Source of the DNA: Chelonoidis abingdonii
Taxonomy: Eukaryota; Chordata; Testudines; Testudinidae
Assembly (NCBI RefSeq): GCF_003597395.2
Contig: NC_133770.1
Location: 291,896,275 to 291,960,274, forward strand
Direction: 5' to 3'
Length of the DNA stretch: 64,000 bases
Shown here: positions 44,915-57,055 of the stretch, one piece after another
Position numbering within the stretch: position 1 is the first letter of the stretch
Layout: each line of letters begins with the position of its first letter
Made by a program: the position numbers and the translations under genes
The notes under the pieces: generated by a model
Told to the model about the DNA's origin: nothing
Seen by the model: the letters and a program-made list of their open reading frames with translations, nothing else
Databases searched by the model: none

Positions 44915-46250
44915 GAAGAAAGGTGGCTAGGGTGCCAGCCTGTGACTTGGGAGACCTGGGTTCAATTTCCTGCTCTGCCACAGCCTTTCTGTGTGTCCTG
45001 GGGTAAGTGGTTTGTCTCTCGATGCCTCAGTTCCTCATCTATAAAATGGGAATAGCAGTACTGTGACACCTCACTCAGGTACCCGGAACCGTGAGCTCCT
45101 GCATTACCCGCCACAGCAAGTGAGAGCTTTGCTGGTGCTGTGCTATGTGTCAGCTCCCCAATGCACCAACTTGTCTGCCTTGCCATCATTCAGGACTCTG
45201 TCAGTCCAGATCTTGCCTTACAGATAGCAATCAATGAACCCCAAATCCTGAGCTCCTGAGACATATCTCTCTGCAGTGTGTCCAGTGACAGGGACTGGAC
45301 ACACACAAGTTATTAAGTTCACTGCCTCCAAAGAGGTAGAACACACGCCAGCCTGGCTAGCTGAGGGCTTAGCTTCCAGTTTAATACACAGCACTGGTAT
45401 GGTTTTGTAATAAAACAAGAATAAGTTTATCAACAAAAGGAAAGATAAGTGATACTAAGCAAGACTAAAAGAAACAGGTATGATTACAAACAAAACAAAA
45501 CAAAAACATGAAATTACGTTAGTCATTAGAAAGCAACAAGTAACAATCTTTGTCTAAACAAGTTTCATATTTACATTAAGTCTCCAGCAACTCTTGGTTT
45601 TCAGGCCAAGAGGATTCATCTTTCATAAGCTCAAAGGATGCTATATCCTCGTCCCTTAAGTGAAGGACAATTCAAATGTTCCTTTGCTGCTCTTGTATGG
45701 CCCAAAGTCTCATCTCCCTGTTTCAAGAACCAGGAAGGTTTCCTGGGAGGCAGATTCTGTTCCCTGGTGTGATCGTTAAACTGTCTTCTCCCTCACTTGT
45801 TAGCTCGATGGCTTATTTACCTTATATGTAAATGTACTTCCATTGTCCTCTGCCCATGACTAAGTCAGTCAGACAATTAAATACACATTCCTTTGCTAAG
45901 GACAGGCTAGGACTTATGCACTGCCTCCTAAACACAGTTTAAGAACGTATTTTCAGCGCACTCCTATAGCACTTAGTGCACAACCCATACATACATCACA
46001 CAATGATTTTCGAGACCAGAGTGTAACCAGTTTACAAATGATACCTTGCATGACACCTTTGAGATATATATTATGACCACAGTGTGTTGGGACAATGTGT
46101 GTGTCAGACCTGGTGTGAGTTGCAGAATGGTGGGGCCCTCTGCCAGTTGGCATCAAATGGGCTCCCAGGGTCACAAGTACTTCCCTACCTTACAGCAGTG
46201 ATGTGAAATAATTGTTTTGAGATGCCCAGATACTATCGTGGATGGGTTCA
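44915..46250 (+). mobile_element. MIR-like SINE split by an LTR
   Basis: The left part (44915-45061) has tRNA-like head text GGTGCCAGCCTGTGACTTGG, GGGTTCAATTTCC, then CCTCAGTTCCTCATCTATAA and AATGGGAATAGCAGTAC. The right part (46176-46250) resumes with AGTACTTCCCTACCTTACAG and TTTTGAGATGCCCAGATACT, the expected MIR tail. The interruption is the LTR at 45062-46175. Confidence 0.85.
45062..46175 (-). mobile_element. Solo LTR of an endogenous retrovirus, 1114 bp, inside MIR
   Basis: It starts TGTGACACC and ends GGGTCACA. The 6-bp inverted ends TGTGAC/GTCACA give TG...CA termini. A perfect 5-bp target duplication AGTAC lies at 45057-45061 and 46176-46180. MIR text continues on both sides. Minus orientation is inferred from overall texture. 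On that strand ATATATATCTC near 46060 could be promoter-proximal. No gag, pol or env sequence is present. Frames inside (44962-45189, 45218-45436, 45953-46174) are not genes. Confidence 0.85.
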
Positions 46251-46254
46251 TATA

Positions 46255-46400
46255 AGTATGTAAGACAGCTAACTGCAACAAAACATTCCTATTCAGGACA
46301 GCTAAAACACATGCTTAATTTCAAGCACTTAGTTAAGTTCCACTGAAATCCACGGGGCTTAAGCACATACTTAAATTCAGCACATTTTAAGTGCTGGCCT
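46255..46400. repeat. Palindromic element, TTAAGCAC type
   Basis: Inverted arms ACATGCTTAATTTCAAGCAC, AGTTCCACTGAAATCCACGG and GGCTTAAGCACATACTTAAA surround the core. It ends TTTTAAGTGCTGGCCTGAAC. Member of the small palindromic class, about 140 bp. Confidence 0.65.
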
Positions 46401-47389
46401 GAACAGAGAAAGACTCAAGCGTGCTTTCCTGAATTGGGACCAAAGTTTGTTCGTTATGATCCCTGAAGATGCACAATGACTGAAGAAGCAAGTACTTGAG
46501 ATGAAAGCTGAGACACCAGGTGCACCTGAGAACCGGTCTTAGGAAGCAGAAGCCTAATTTCCACAGTACACAAGTCTGATCTAGACAACACAACAGAAAT
46601 GTGACCAGACTTGAACACTTGAGATTTCAGCCATATATTTATTATTACAATTCATAGAGTTTTCCACACTGTCATGAACTAACTAGGACCGGAGGCCTTT
46701 AACTCCACCAAGATGTGCAACACCTGACCCTTACTGCAAACCATAAGCAAATGTAACCTGACAATATGTAGTATTACTGTGCCTCAGATGAGAGAAGAAA
46801 AGATTAGACACTCAGATTAAGTTTTCTAAAATGCCAAAACGTCAAACCCAGTAATTTGCCTGAATCACTTTCTGAAAGATAGTAGCAGCGTCCATATCGG
46901 TCATTAGGGACAGTTGCTTAACTTTGTTTTTGTATACATACATGTACTCTGAAATCATATATTCCCTGAAGAAGGTATGAGAAATGCTTGTTTGCCTAAT
47001 TTTCTAATGGTCTACGTGTCTGAGCATTCAGCTAGCCATAGTCAGAGACAAATATCTAATTGATTTAAAGAAGCGTTTATTGCACTAATCTATACATCCG
47101 CATATATTAAATTTCAAGGTGTTCATACTTAACTGCCTCTATAATCTTACAACTGTCATTTTACATTATTTCAGATACTAATTTACTCTTATAATCCAGT
47201 TAGCACTGTTACTTTTTAAAACCGTTAACAGTGGCATACGTAGGCTGTAGCTACATTGGAGACTTCTTTTTTGATGCTCTTCCTGACAGACATCTGGACT
47301 TAAACAGTACCAATCTTTGTGTGGCAAAGAAATCTGAACTGAGCTCCTATGCTGCATGCATCTGTGGGGACGGTTCACAGCCATTTTGG
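46401..47389. other. No gene recognised
   Basis: Unassigned DNA. The 108-codon frame at 47231-47557 crosses into an antisense LINE relic and is not supported as a gene. Confidence 0.5.
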
Positions 47390-47610
47390 TACTTTATAGG
47401 TCAAAAGGAATACTATAAACTTCATCTGGAATCCAACAGGCAGCCAGCGCAGATCATAGATATCTGGTATAACGCGTTCACTACAAGATATACCACTTTA
47501 CAAGTGGGCTGCAACAGACTGAAACAGTTTCAGTTTCTGGACAGATCTAGGCTGTAGCCTTATTAGGACTCCATGGCAGTAGCCTAATCTCAAGGTGATA
47601 AAAGAACAGA
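47390..47610 (-). pseudogene. L2-type LINE reverse transcriptase relic
   Basis: The minus-strand translation reads LRLGYCHGVLIRLQPRSVQK, then LKLFQSVAAHL, one stop, then ERVIPDIYDLRWLPVGFQMK and FIVFLLTYKVP. The spacing of YC..VL, Q..AA.L, ..P....L.WLPV.F and TYK is that of the C-terminal RT region of L2-clade LINEs. Only one stop interrupts about 75 codons despite evident age. Seen directly as a translation. Clade assignment is from memory of the motif order. Confidence 0.72.
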
Positions 47611-49353
47611 ACCTGCTAGTGCATCCAAACACAGTCGCCTCAATCTCTGTCAGGTGTGGATAAAAATAATCTCTGTCACTGCTGCTGCATGATCATCAAA
47701 CAGCGGCTGGGAATCTAAGAACTAAACTGCAAAGCAGAGTAACAAATGTTAGCTACACATCATCAATTAAAGGGGAAGATAAAATCCTTGCCACATCTTC
47801 CAATTGCTTTCCTTAACCTTCAGCATTGGTTCAAATTTCAGCCAGATTGAGCCTCAGCCAGGTGGTCTTCCCCCAGGCCCCAAGTCTCGGCCACACACTG
47901 GCCACTTTATCCTGTCCAGCAAATTCTGTTAACATTTTTCTTGTTTCCTTGGCTCGGGATCCTCTTATTTTACACCAATCAGCCGTTGGAGATATTGCAC
48001 TCAGTGTAATTCATACCCTGTTAAACATTTCTTGTCAGCTCTGGTGAGTTACTGGCATGTAAGAAAAGTTCACTGCAGCAACTGACATCACCATTATTAT
48101 TCTGTCTGGCAGGAAAGATAATGGTAGGTTCTTGGTGGACTGCTCCGTCTGTAAATATTCATTGTGATATCTGGCCATTTTCTCTGGACACATCCAGCCC
48201 ATGACATTGTGCAACAGAATGTCATGTTGAAAGACCATGAAGTCTGTGTTGCTTGACTTCTGAATTTAAAATTATAGAGATTTCTCCTCTTGTACGTTAT
48301 ACTTTTCATTTAGTATAATGGACGTGCTTCTTACTAACAAGAGGCTTGCAGCATTTGATTTGAATATTCAGGGTCCTCATGAAAGAGATTTTGTGATGAA
48401 CAAGCTTCAGTTCCTAATTTATAGTAGTTACTTGTCAAGGTGTTCCATTTACACTGGAGGCGACAATGCTATTTACAATTTAAGTGCTAATATACTAAAC
48501 TAGAAACTGTAGATACAATTTACATGCCCCTTCTCTAAGAACATGAAAATAGACACCAAAAATCAACAAAGCAAAACAACCTTCTAGTAAACAATTAAAA
48601 GAAAAATCTTTTAATCAAGTAGCAGTTTTTTTTTTTACATTTTCTAAAAACTATCACCAAACACTTTGACTAAACCAAAACCCAGCCCATTATGTTAGGA
48701 AAGACACCCCCCAAATCTACAACGCAGCAAAGAAAGATTAGTCTGAAGGAAATATGTGAAAGGAGGGATCGTAAGAGGAAACCCTACAATTACAATGCAA
48801 CAAACAAAATAAAAGCTATTGAACATATCAAAACTTGGGTCGAACAGTTCCAAAAGCAGGCTGATGAGTAAGAATCTCAGTCTAAAAACTACATCTTGCC
48901 ACATTTGGAAGGAAATCAATTTCTATTACTTGAGCCAGGCAGTTCAGGCTCATGGAGGAGAGAGCTGGAGTATGGACAGAGTGAGAAATATCCACGCTTC
49001 TTCCCAGGAGAAAGAGGAGTGAAGATGTCCCTTCTCACGCTGCCAGACACAGAGGGGGCAAAATCATTCCACCAAATACTACAGGAATGAGCAGGCTTGT
49101 TGCCCAACTTTAAAATCTATAGAAGGGGATGTGGATTTACCAGATGCTTCCCAAGAACAATGGAGGGATGCAAACTCTACCTTTGCCCCCCGACCCTGTG
49201 ATCCTCCACAGAAGGAAAGGGGAGGAAAGAAGAAGGCAGTCCTATGCAGAAAAAATAATGGGTCACAGGGCCTAATGAAAAGATGGGGTATTGAGGACAG
49301 AAGGTTCAGGGCCTGTCTTTTCGGGACCTCTACTGGCTAAAACAGACACTTGG
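47611..49353. other. No gene recognised
   Basis: Frames at 48695-49107 overlap on several strands with no domain. Possibly more of the degraded LINE at the left end. Confidence 0.45.
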
Positions 49354-49422
49354 GATGAAATTCTGGCTGAAGTTGATGGCAAAATTCCCATTGATTTTTG
49401 GTGAGGTCAGGATTTCACCTCT
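49354..49422. repeat. Short palindromic element
   Basis: Arms GATGAAATTCTGGCTGAAGT and TGAGGTCAGGATTTCACCTC, with AAAATTCCCATTGATTTTTG between. A nearly complete copy of the CATTGACTT class. Confidence 0.65.
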
Positions 49423-50940
49423 GAACTCTGGAACCTTTGGAGGTTTCCTCATTGCTAGTTTTTGTAATATATTCTTGCAATGCTGTTTGTGAGTTTTAGG
49501 AGGTTTGGCGTACCTGTTTCTGCAACATTACTAGTTTTGGATATGGATTTAAATTTTTTGTAATGTTTCTGTTGCATTTTTAACAATATTTATGTCCCTT
49601 CAGGTCTATGTATAATGCAATAAATATTTTTTGGGGGGGGCAGGGGGAGAAGGAAGATTGTATTTTAATATAAGATCCAAAAAAGACTGAGGAAAATCTT
49701 CCAAAAAATATTCCATATCCCCATAAGCTATAGGCACAACCAAACCTGCCCAGGCTTGCACATCTGCATTATGGATTATTCTACCTATCGTGGCATTTTT
49801 AAGGTACCGCTCACCATGGTATCTAAATCCCAAGACAAATATCAACAAATCACCATTCTCTGTTTATGAGCAATGTTCCCCGTACACAACAAGAAACAAT
49901 TTAGATTCACATACAAATACTGAGTGATTGCCTAATCTCAATGTTTCGCCGCTGACTTGCAGCATGAAAAGGTCATATAGAAAAATGCTTGCTAATGTAA
50001 CTTTATGATGGCTGGCAAACAATGCTTCCCTCCTTTAAGGCCTCTAGTTCTGGATTCTGTATTCTGCAGTAACATTTAACCTTAAACTGATTAGCAATGT
50101 AATGAAACATTTTAGCCCGGAATCCACTTTAAGGATGACAAATCTTATTTCCAAGTTAAAGAAAAATATCTGTTTACGCTGATAATGAATTCATTTCTAA
50201 TACCCAGTTCATACAAATAGCATTTATACTAAGCACTAAAGATTAAGTGTCTTTAGTACTGTCTGTGGTAAGCTACAGGCATTGTAGTTTTTAACCTACT
50301 GTAAATCAGCGTATTCAGAGATAGAAATTTGGGTCAATAAAGCAAGATTGGCCCTTTTCACTTGATCATATTTTACAATTACAGAGCTTGCAGTTAACTC
50401 TTTCAGGGAGCGTCCTATAGCCCAGTTAAAGTGATTATCAAGCCATCATTTTCTTTTCCAGGAAAATCAAGTTATTTACACGCAGCAGACAAAATGGCTA
50501 AGCACATCATTGATTTCCACTGAAAACAAATTCCTCCAGCCATTAAGGTCAGCAGGGATTTTTGCGCAGATGAAGACTGCAGGACTAGGTCCATATTATA
50601 ATGGTTTTTCTAATTTTTCTTTTTTTTCTTTTTGTTTTTCAAGTGGAGGCAGAAGAGTAGTGAGTTGTTCTAGCGTAGCTGGCATTGGAAGTGACAAAAT
50701 ATTAGTGCCCTAGAAAGTGCTTTCACAGCCACAAATAAATGGGCCAACTTTCCCCACTGCATGAAAAACAAAATTCTTCTGCTTGCAACATTCAAATCCC
50801 AAGAAATCCTTGTACTTTAGTAATCATGTGAGTATACAGCACTGTGTCCTTTCCAGAAGGGGATGAGGTACTGGCAGATAGGGCCTAACAACTCTACCTT
50901 GCTCCACAAGTCCTGGGCTGAATTCTGTTGAGCAGCTCTA
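49423..50940. other. No gene recognised
   Basis: Contains a G-run near 49632-49648. The minus frame 49606-49848 shows no known domain. Confidence 0.5.
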
Positions 50941-50944
50941 CATT

Positions 50945-51510
50945 TCTATGATTCTTTCATATTCAATTTGTGATCCATTTTAATCTCCAGATCCTTTTCA
51001 GCAGTACCACCATTAGCCAGTTATTCCCATTTTGAACTTGTACATTTAATTTTTTTTCTAAGTGAAGTGCTTTCCTCTTCTCTTTATTGAATTTCATCTT
51101 GTTCATTTCAGACCAATTCTCTAATTTATCAAGGTCCTTTTAAATTCTATTCTCCAAAGTGCTTGCAACCCCTCTCAGCTTGGTGTCTGCAAATTTTGTG
51201 AGCACTCTCTCCACTCCATTATTCAAGTCATTAATGAAAATACTGAGCAATATTGGACCCAGGACTGACCCCTGCAGAACCCCACTAGACAGGTCCTCAT
51301 AGTTTGACAGTGAACCACCGACAACTATTCTTGTGGTATGGTCTTTTAAACATTAATAAACCCACCTTATAGTAATTTCATCTATACCACATTTCCCTAG
51401 TTTGATTATGAAAATATCATGAAGAGTTGTATCAAAAACTTTACCTAAATTAACGTATATCACGTCTACTCCTTCTCTATCCTATAGGCCAGTAACATAG
51501 TCCATTATAA
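50945..51510 (-). mobile_element. CR1 LINE fragment
   Basis: The plus strand carries the complement of ORF2 text: TTATTGAATTTCATCTTGTT, TTCAAGTCATTAATGAAAAT, GGACCCAGGACTGACCCCTG, CAGAACCCCACTAGA, and TTTACCTAAATTAACGTATA. It covers the RT and linker regions of an older subfamily. No open frame. Confidence 0.88.
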
Positions 51511-52520
51511 CTCAATACTGTCATGACATGTATAACTCATCATAATGTTCATTACAGTTACAGTATATATAGGATGTGGGTTTTTGTTGACCTTCCTGAG
51601 AGAGGACTAAATCGATCAATGACTGTAAAGGATTCTGAAGATTTAAAGTGTTAAGAATTATTGCCAGGTATGGACCCAAACTGGGAAAATGGGTCCAACT
51701 CCAAGTTTTCACAGGTGTTGTATGTGAGCTTTTAGTTCAGCGCATTACACAGAAGGGAAACACCTAGAATGTCTGGATCTGAATCTAGACTTCCAAGGAG
51801 ATGAACTAAGGTTGGACAAGGAACCTTAATTCTGGCATTTACTATCTTTTGAGTGCTTCATTTTGCAACCTTAACTTTTTTATCATATGATTTTGGATGT
51901 AATATGGATATATAGTGACTATAGCATTCTACTGCTTTTTGGATCCCTCATTCTAACAGTTTTACAGCAATAAGGGTATATCTAAGTTAAATTTTTCCAT
52001 ACATATCTGGACATCTAAGTAAACAGAAAGTGATCAAGACACCTTCTCTCTCAAATCAATAGCTAAACAAATCTAAGACACCAGAGGGGATTTTGATTTC
52101 CCTTTGACATCATCTGAAATTGATGTGTTTCATCATGCTTGAGGACCCAGGGAATAAAGAATGGCTGTTTCAGTTGAAATAAAATGCAACATTACACTGC
52201 CTTACTATACTTAATAACAAAGGAACAAGCTCCCAGAGGGCGTCTTCTGGCTAATGATGTGAGTAGTAGACTGGCTGTATCCAAAACGCATAGTACACTT
52301 CATATCTGGAGAAACTTCACTAACCTCACATAAAATATTTACTTACATATTTGGGGAAGTTATTGAATTATGTTAAAATGTAAAATTGAAAAAAGAGATA
52401 TATATGTGACTGACAGAGCAAGCCAGATTATTGTATTTTCTCCTGTTGTTCATTTCTTTTAAAATGAACTTATTTCCTTTAATGATACAGTTCACAGAAA
52501 GATCATTTTCAGCAAATTAC
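51511..52520. other. No gene recognised
   Basis: Unassigned DNA. Confidence 0.5.
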
Positions 52521-52522
52521 AG

Positions 52523-52590
52523 GTTTAATCCTGCACTAATGAAGTCAATGGGAAGTTTGTCACTGACCTCAATGGGAGCAGGTTACTAAG
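52523..52590. repeat. Short palindromic element
   Basis: TTTAATCCTGCACTAATGAA, GTCAATGGGAAGTTTGTCAC, TGACCTCAATGGGAGCAGGT. Two inverted CATTGA(C/A)-type cores with the arms AATCCTGC and GCAGG(TT) at the ends. Confidence 0.65.
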
Positions 52591-52939
52591 GAGCTAATGC
52601 TGGAGTCACAAGGATCCCCCTTTATGTCAGAGTCTCTAAACGTTCACCATATGGTCTCATGCATTTTTACTTATAGCTCAGAAAACCTTTATAAAGGACT
52701 ATTTCGTGTACTTCTGTTATTTAAATGGCTTTCTATCAAAGCTCTGACAGTTTGTAGATAGGAACCCATACTTTTTAATGCCTTAGGTTCTTCTTACATT
52801 TGCACTGATTTAAATCTTTTGTTAAATACCTTTTTTCATAGGAGAACTAAAATGCATCATTAATCACGATAAACCAAAAGAACTGAGAAATAAAACATGT
52901 GCTCCCATTTGAAACAGTCAGTGAAATCAACTGATCTCC

Positions 52940-53050
52940 AAGATCATTGACCAAATCCTGCAATTCTGAGCTTTTACATGCTCCTTATGCAGGCAAATTC
53001 CTATTGATGCGAATGAGTAAAGTAAAACCTGAGTGTGTGCTTTAGGACTG
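52940..53050. repeat. Palindromic element relic
   Basis: CAAATCCTGCAATTCTGAGC at 52953 and a partial core CCTATTGATGCGAATGAGTA at 53001, then TTAGGACTGAACC. A diverged member of the same class. Confidence 0.45.
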
Positions 53051-53866
53051 AACCTCATGTGCCCTGGGGATGCTGAAATTTCTGTCCTTTGGGAAATGGT
53101 GACGGTGAAGCTTATTCTGTTTGGAAAAAACAAAAGAACTTAGAGGCACCATTGTGTTAATTTTTTTCACACGTTCACAATACAAGTTGATGGGAAGTAA
53201 TTAACTACACAGGAACTAGCACAGTTTGTTGTGGTGTTTAAAAGTTGTCATTTCACAACAATAGCAAAATCATTTTTAAAGAAGAGGGTACATCACAGGA
53301 AAAGGATTTGATAATATGAATGAGATTAAACAAGCAGCAATTTCCTCCCCAACACAGACTCTATCATTGTCTACATTTTTAAGAATGCAGACCTCTCCAT
53401 GTCTTCGGGTTCTCTGTGTTGTTGAAATAGCAGTCTAGACAAATAGTTACTGTTTTGATGTTTTGGTTTGTTTTCAATTCCTGGAAACTCCACAAGGTGC
53501 TATTACAATTGCAGTTCTCATTGACTTCTGATGCGATAGGCTGGGAGCAGAACATCTGCAAAGGCCCATGTAACAATTTCCCATAAAAAAAAAAACAGAA
53601 GGATCTGCTCAGTATAATTGAGCCTTTTTAATCAGCTCCACTTGGCTTTGGTTACACAAAAGCAAAAATGTCACAAGATGCTGCTGCCAGGCCAATAGGA
53701 TGTATAGTATGGATCGACCATTTGCAAGATTAAATTTCAATATTTAAAAAGGTTTTGCTTTTTGCTCTACTAATTAGAACAAGAATCCGTGACGCTCTCT
53801 ACCTCAGGAGAACACCCTACACCCCCACGTTCATCTTTATAAAATGATTGTGTGGTATCCAACCCA
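53051..53866. other. No gene recognised
   Basis: Unassigned DNA. Confidence 0.5.
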
Positions 53867-53871
53867 AAGTT

Positions 53872-54850
53872 TGTCATGATGGGTTCTTTGGAAGGCTCAT
53901 AATGCACTGAGCATGGTTGTTATACGGATGTTATAGTAATTGTTACAGTAATATTATATGTCATAATTTCATGTATATAGTTATGAGACTGAAAATGTAT
54001 CCTCATGGCTTAAAGCAAGCCCATGCAAAAACTCTACAAGAACAGAGAGGCAGTTCACACCTCATCAGGGAATGGATGGGACAAACCCAGCCCAGCCTCA
54101 CAGGAACAATGGACACTGAGTTAGGCAGCAAAAAAAGAATCTGTTAAACCCTCCAGGGAGTCACCCGCTACTTTTGATTAGTTTGGAACTGAGATGAAGT
54201 AATGCTCACCTGACTGAAGGGGGCAAAGCCAAGAGGAAAGAAAGGACATGATAAAAGGGAGAGACATTTTGCCATGCTCTTTCTCTCTTCCACATACACC
54301 AACAGACACCACCACCACCACCAACTGACTGAAACACTGATCAAAGGCTGGCTGAAGAGGACAAGGGAAGTGTTAAGATCAGCTTAGAATGTGTTTTGCT
54401 TTTATTTCATTTGACCAAATCTGACCTGTTATGCTTTGACTTATAATCCACTTAAATCTACCTTTATAGTTAATAAATCTGTTTGTTTGTTCTGCCTGAA
54501 GCAGTGCATTTAATCTGAAGTGTGTCAGAGACTCCCCTTGGGAGAACAAGCCTGGTACATATCCAATTTCTTTGTTAAACTGACAAACTTGTATAAGCTT
54601 GCAGCATCCAGTGGGCATAACTGGACACTACAAGACAGAGGTTCCTAGGGTTGTTTCTGGGACCGGAGATTTTGGCTAGTGTCATTCGCTTGCAAGTAGC
54701 TGGGAGCAGCTTACATGCCAGAGGCTGTGCGTGAACAACCCAGGTGTGGGGGTTCTCACAGCCGAGCAGGGTAAGGCTGGCTCCCAGAGTCAAGGATTGG
54801 AGAGGCCTAGCAGATCACTGGTCCAGACAACACCAGAGGGGAACATCACA
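53872..54850 (+). mobile_element. Solo LTR of an endogenous retrovirus, 979 bp
   Basis: It starts TGTCATGATGG and ends GGAACATCACA, with TG...CA ends and short inverted termini. A TATA-like GATAAAAG lies at 54250-54257 and AATAAA at 54472-54477. An (ACC)n run lies at 54308-54322. Flanking pentamers AAGTT (53867-53871) and GGGTC (54851-54855) differ only by transitions, so the target duplication is weak. No retroviral genes adjoin. Frames at 53917-54147, 54379-54618, 54575-54793 and 54731-54994 are not genes. Confidence 0.78.
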
Positions 54851-54889
54851 GGGTCCTCTAGTCTCAACCGCAAATTATTACTACTAATG

Positions 54890-55085
54890 TTATTATTATA
54901 CCCTCCTACTACTGAAAAGATTTCAAAGTACTTTAAACAGGTAAGTTTTTTCCATTTCGCTGATGAGGGTAAGAGAGAGAGAAAAGTGAAGTGAGTTGCC
55001 CACGGTCACGCAGTAAGATAGCGGCATTAGGGAACAGAACCCACAAGTATTGATTCCCAGCACTCTACTCTAACCACTAAACAAA
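54890..55085 (-). mobile_element. MIR-like SINE
   Basis: GAAGTGAGTTGCCCACGGTC, ACGCAGTAAGATAGCGGCAT, AACAGAACCCACAAGTATTG is the complement of the MIR head. CTCTACTCTAACCACTAAAC at its right is the tRNA-like start. Confidence 0.8.
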
Positions 55086-55099
55086 ATGCTATATGAGAA

Positions 55100-55619
55100 G
55101 TATCTTAAGCTGTGCTAACATGATTTTACATTCCCAATCAAAACTCATAAACCTAAGGCCAAATGTAGCAGGAAAATATGGCTCATAGCTCCAGCTTTTA
55201 AATTTGAAGAAGTTTTTCCCTGTTTCAGAAGTAATATTCTTCACTGAAATAATTCTCTAAAAATCAAGAGTGTCCAAAAATGCCATTCCAGCTATGCCAT
55301 CACATTTCTGTGGCATCTCTCTGGAGGCAACAGTCAGAATCTGCACCACCTGTTTGCAGCATTATGAGCAAGTTCACTATAGCAATTCATTGATAAAATG
55401 TGGCACAGCATACCCTCTTCAGTGTCCTAAATGAAATTCCTGCAGTTGGCAGCAGTTATTCAGACAACACCTGATGCTCCCAAAGGCAAACTCTTGCCAC
55501 CCTAATTGCTAAATTCTGCAAACACCACTGAACAAATCAAGGACAATGTAGGTAACTTCTGTAGAAGATTTCTGTTTGTTTTATAACAGGCTTAGGATCA
55601 ACATTGAGATTTGCACTTA
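55100..55619. other. No gene recognised
   Basis: Unassigned DNA. Confidence 0.45.
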
Positions 55620-55800
55620 AATGCTTCCTTTTATCCACTGATCTTGGTGCTTTGCAAAGATGGGTAAATCTAACCACATTTTGTACAGATGAGAAATTAA
55701 GATACTGAGTGATTAAGTGACTTGCCCAAGGTAAAAAAGCAATTTAATGGCAAAATCTGAATAGACTCTCAGCCTTGTTTTCCCATTTGTGAGATCACAG
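55620..55800 (-). mobile_element. MIR-like SINE
   Basis: TTGGTGCTTTGCAAAGATGG, CAGATGAGAAATTAAGATAC, AGTGACTTGCCCAAGGTAAA: MIR tail, core and head in reverse order. Confidence 0.78.
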
Positions 55801-55977
55801 CTGTGACAGGGAGTTTTTCCCCTTCTCACTCAGATTCCCAAGCAAGGAGGAATGGCTAATATCTTTGATTTTCTGTAACTACTGTCCAGTTCATTTTGTT
55901 TCTAATCACTGCCCATTCTGTATTTTCATTCTTTTTATTTAAGTGCTGACAATGAGGTAATGTGACAATACCCTGAA

Positions 55978-56046
55978 GGATGAAATCCTAGCTCTAGTTA
56001 AGTCGATGAAAGTTTTGCTACTGACTTCAATGAGATCAGGATATTG
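55978..56046. repeat. Short palindromic element
   Basis: GGATGAAATCCTAGCTCTAG, TTAAGTCGATGAAAGTTTTG, CTACTGACTTCAATGAGATC, AGGATAT. Inverted arms round GTTTTGC. The closest relative here is the 49354 copy. Confidence 0.65.
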
Positions 56047-56092
56047 CCAGAGTCAGTACTTCCAAAGCGGGATGATAAATTATATTATATTA

Positions 56093-56426
56093 CTGTGGTG
56101 GCCAAACTGTAGCTCTTTTACAGTTAAAGTGCCCCTCATGCCTCCCTCCTGTTCTCCATGTAGCAGATTGGAAGGGGAGCTCAGAGCTGCTTCCCTGTGG
56201 CGGGCTAGGGGCTTCTACTCATCAGGAAGGGGGCCTCAGGGCTTCAGCCCTGTGAAAGGTGCCTGCCAAGACTTGGGGCTTCAACAGGAACAGAACTGAA
56301 GCCCCGAGTCTTGGCAAGTGCCTCCCACAGGGCTGAAGCCCCAAACCCCAGCAGGTGCGCCCGGCTCTCAAACTTCTGAAGATTATCGTAAATGGCTCGG
56401 AGGATCAGTAAGTTTGGCCACCCCTG
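56093..56426. mobile_element. Non-autonomous hAT element with long hairpin, 334 bp
   Basis: The ends CTGTGGTGGCCAAACT and the complement of CAGGGGTGGCCAAACT match at 14 of 16. The 8-bp target duplication is TTATATTA (56085-56092) and TTATGTTA (56427-56434), one mismatch. Inside, 56239-56283 and 56297-56342 form a nearly perfect inverted repeat of about 45 bp with a 13-nt loop. No transposase. The plus frame at 56006-56299 spans its edge and is not a gene. Confidence 0.93.
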
Positions 56427-56434
56427 TTATGTTA

Positions 56435-57055
56435 TATAAAACATTAGTCCTCCATTTCATTACATCCCACCACGCTTTCGCCTCCTACGACTAGATGATG
56501 CAATGCAACATGTCAAATGTAATGCAAACAAATGAAAAAAAACCACTTGCTTTTGAGATCCAATTTTCATAAATGTAAGCAACTCGAGAAGGGGTGTTTG
56601 TCTTCAAAAAAGGGAAGAATAATAGATTATCCAGCTACAAAAATAGCTGAAATTACCAATCATTTTCAGTGGTTCATTTTCTAACTGTGCATGCCTGACA
56701 TCCTTTTCCTTTACCCAGTGTTTTCAGAATGCATTAGCTCAGCGGTATCTGTGTTCTACAGTAATAATTAGCATCTTGGGGAGTCAGCCATGGATAACAA
56801 AAAACATAAACTGAAGTAGAGCTAATCAAGAGTAAATTTAAAAATAAGGAGGAGCTTGTATAATCACAGTAGATTTTTTTTTAAATCACAGCAGAGTTAA
56901 GTCAAGCAATTGAATTTGGCATAGTTTATTCTGTGGAAGTTCTAGATTTCTTCTAACAAGGGATCAGAAGGTAAAACATGCCTCTGTTTCCTTAATGGCA
57001 TAAGAAATTAATGGAAGGTAATAAAGTAAAATGAAATAAAATAATAATGACAGTG
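56435..57055. other. No gene recognised
   Basis: AT-rich spacer. Confidence 0.45.

Noticed and set aside
44925..44990. tRNA-like text with GGTTCAATTTCC
   Set aside because: It is the tRNA-derived head of a MIR followed by the MIR core. Not a tRNA gene.
47231..47557. 108-codon plus-strand open frame as a possible gene
   Set aside because: Its second half is the antisense of a LINE RT relic that reads clearly on the minus strand. No promoter, splice or domain evidence.
50578..50713. Possible exon near a T-rich polypyrimidine tract at 50608-50640
   Set aside because: The tract is followed by AG, but the downstream frame is short, shows no domain and has no convincing donor site.
54308..54322. 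(ACC)n run as a coding polythreonine tract
   Set aside because: Short simple repeat inside an LTR with no supporting frame.
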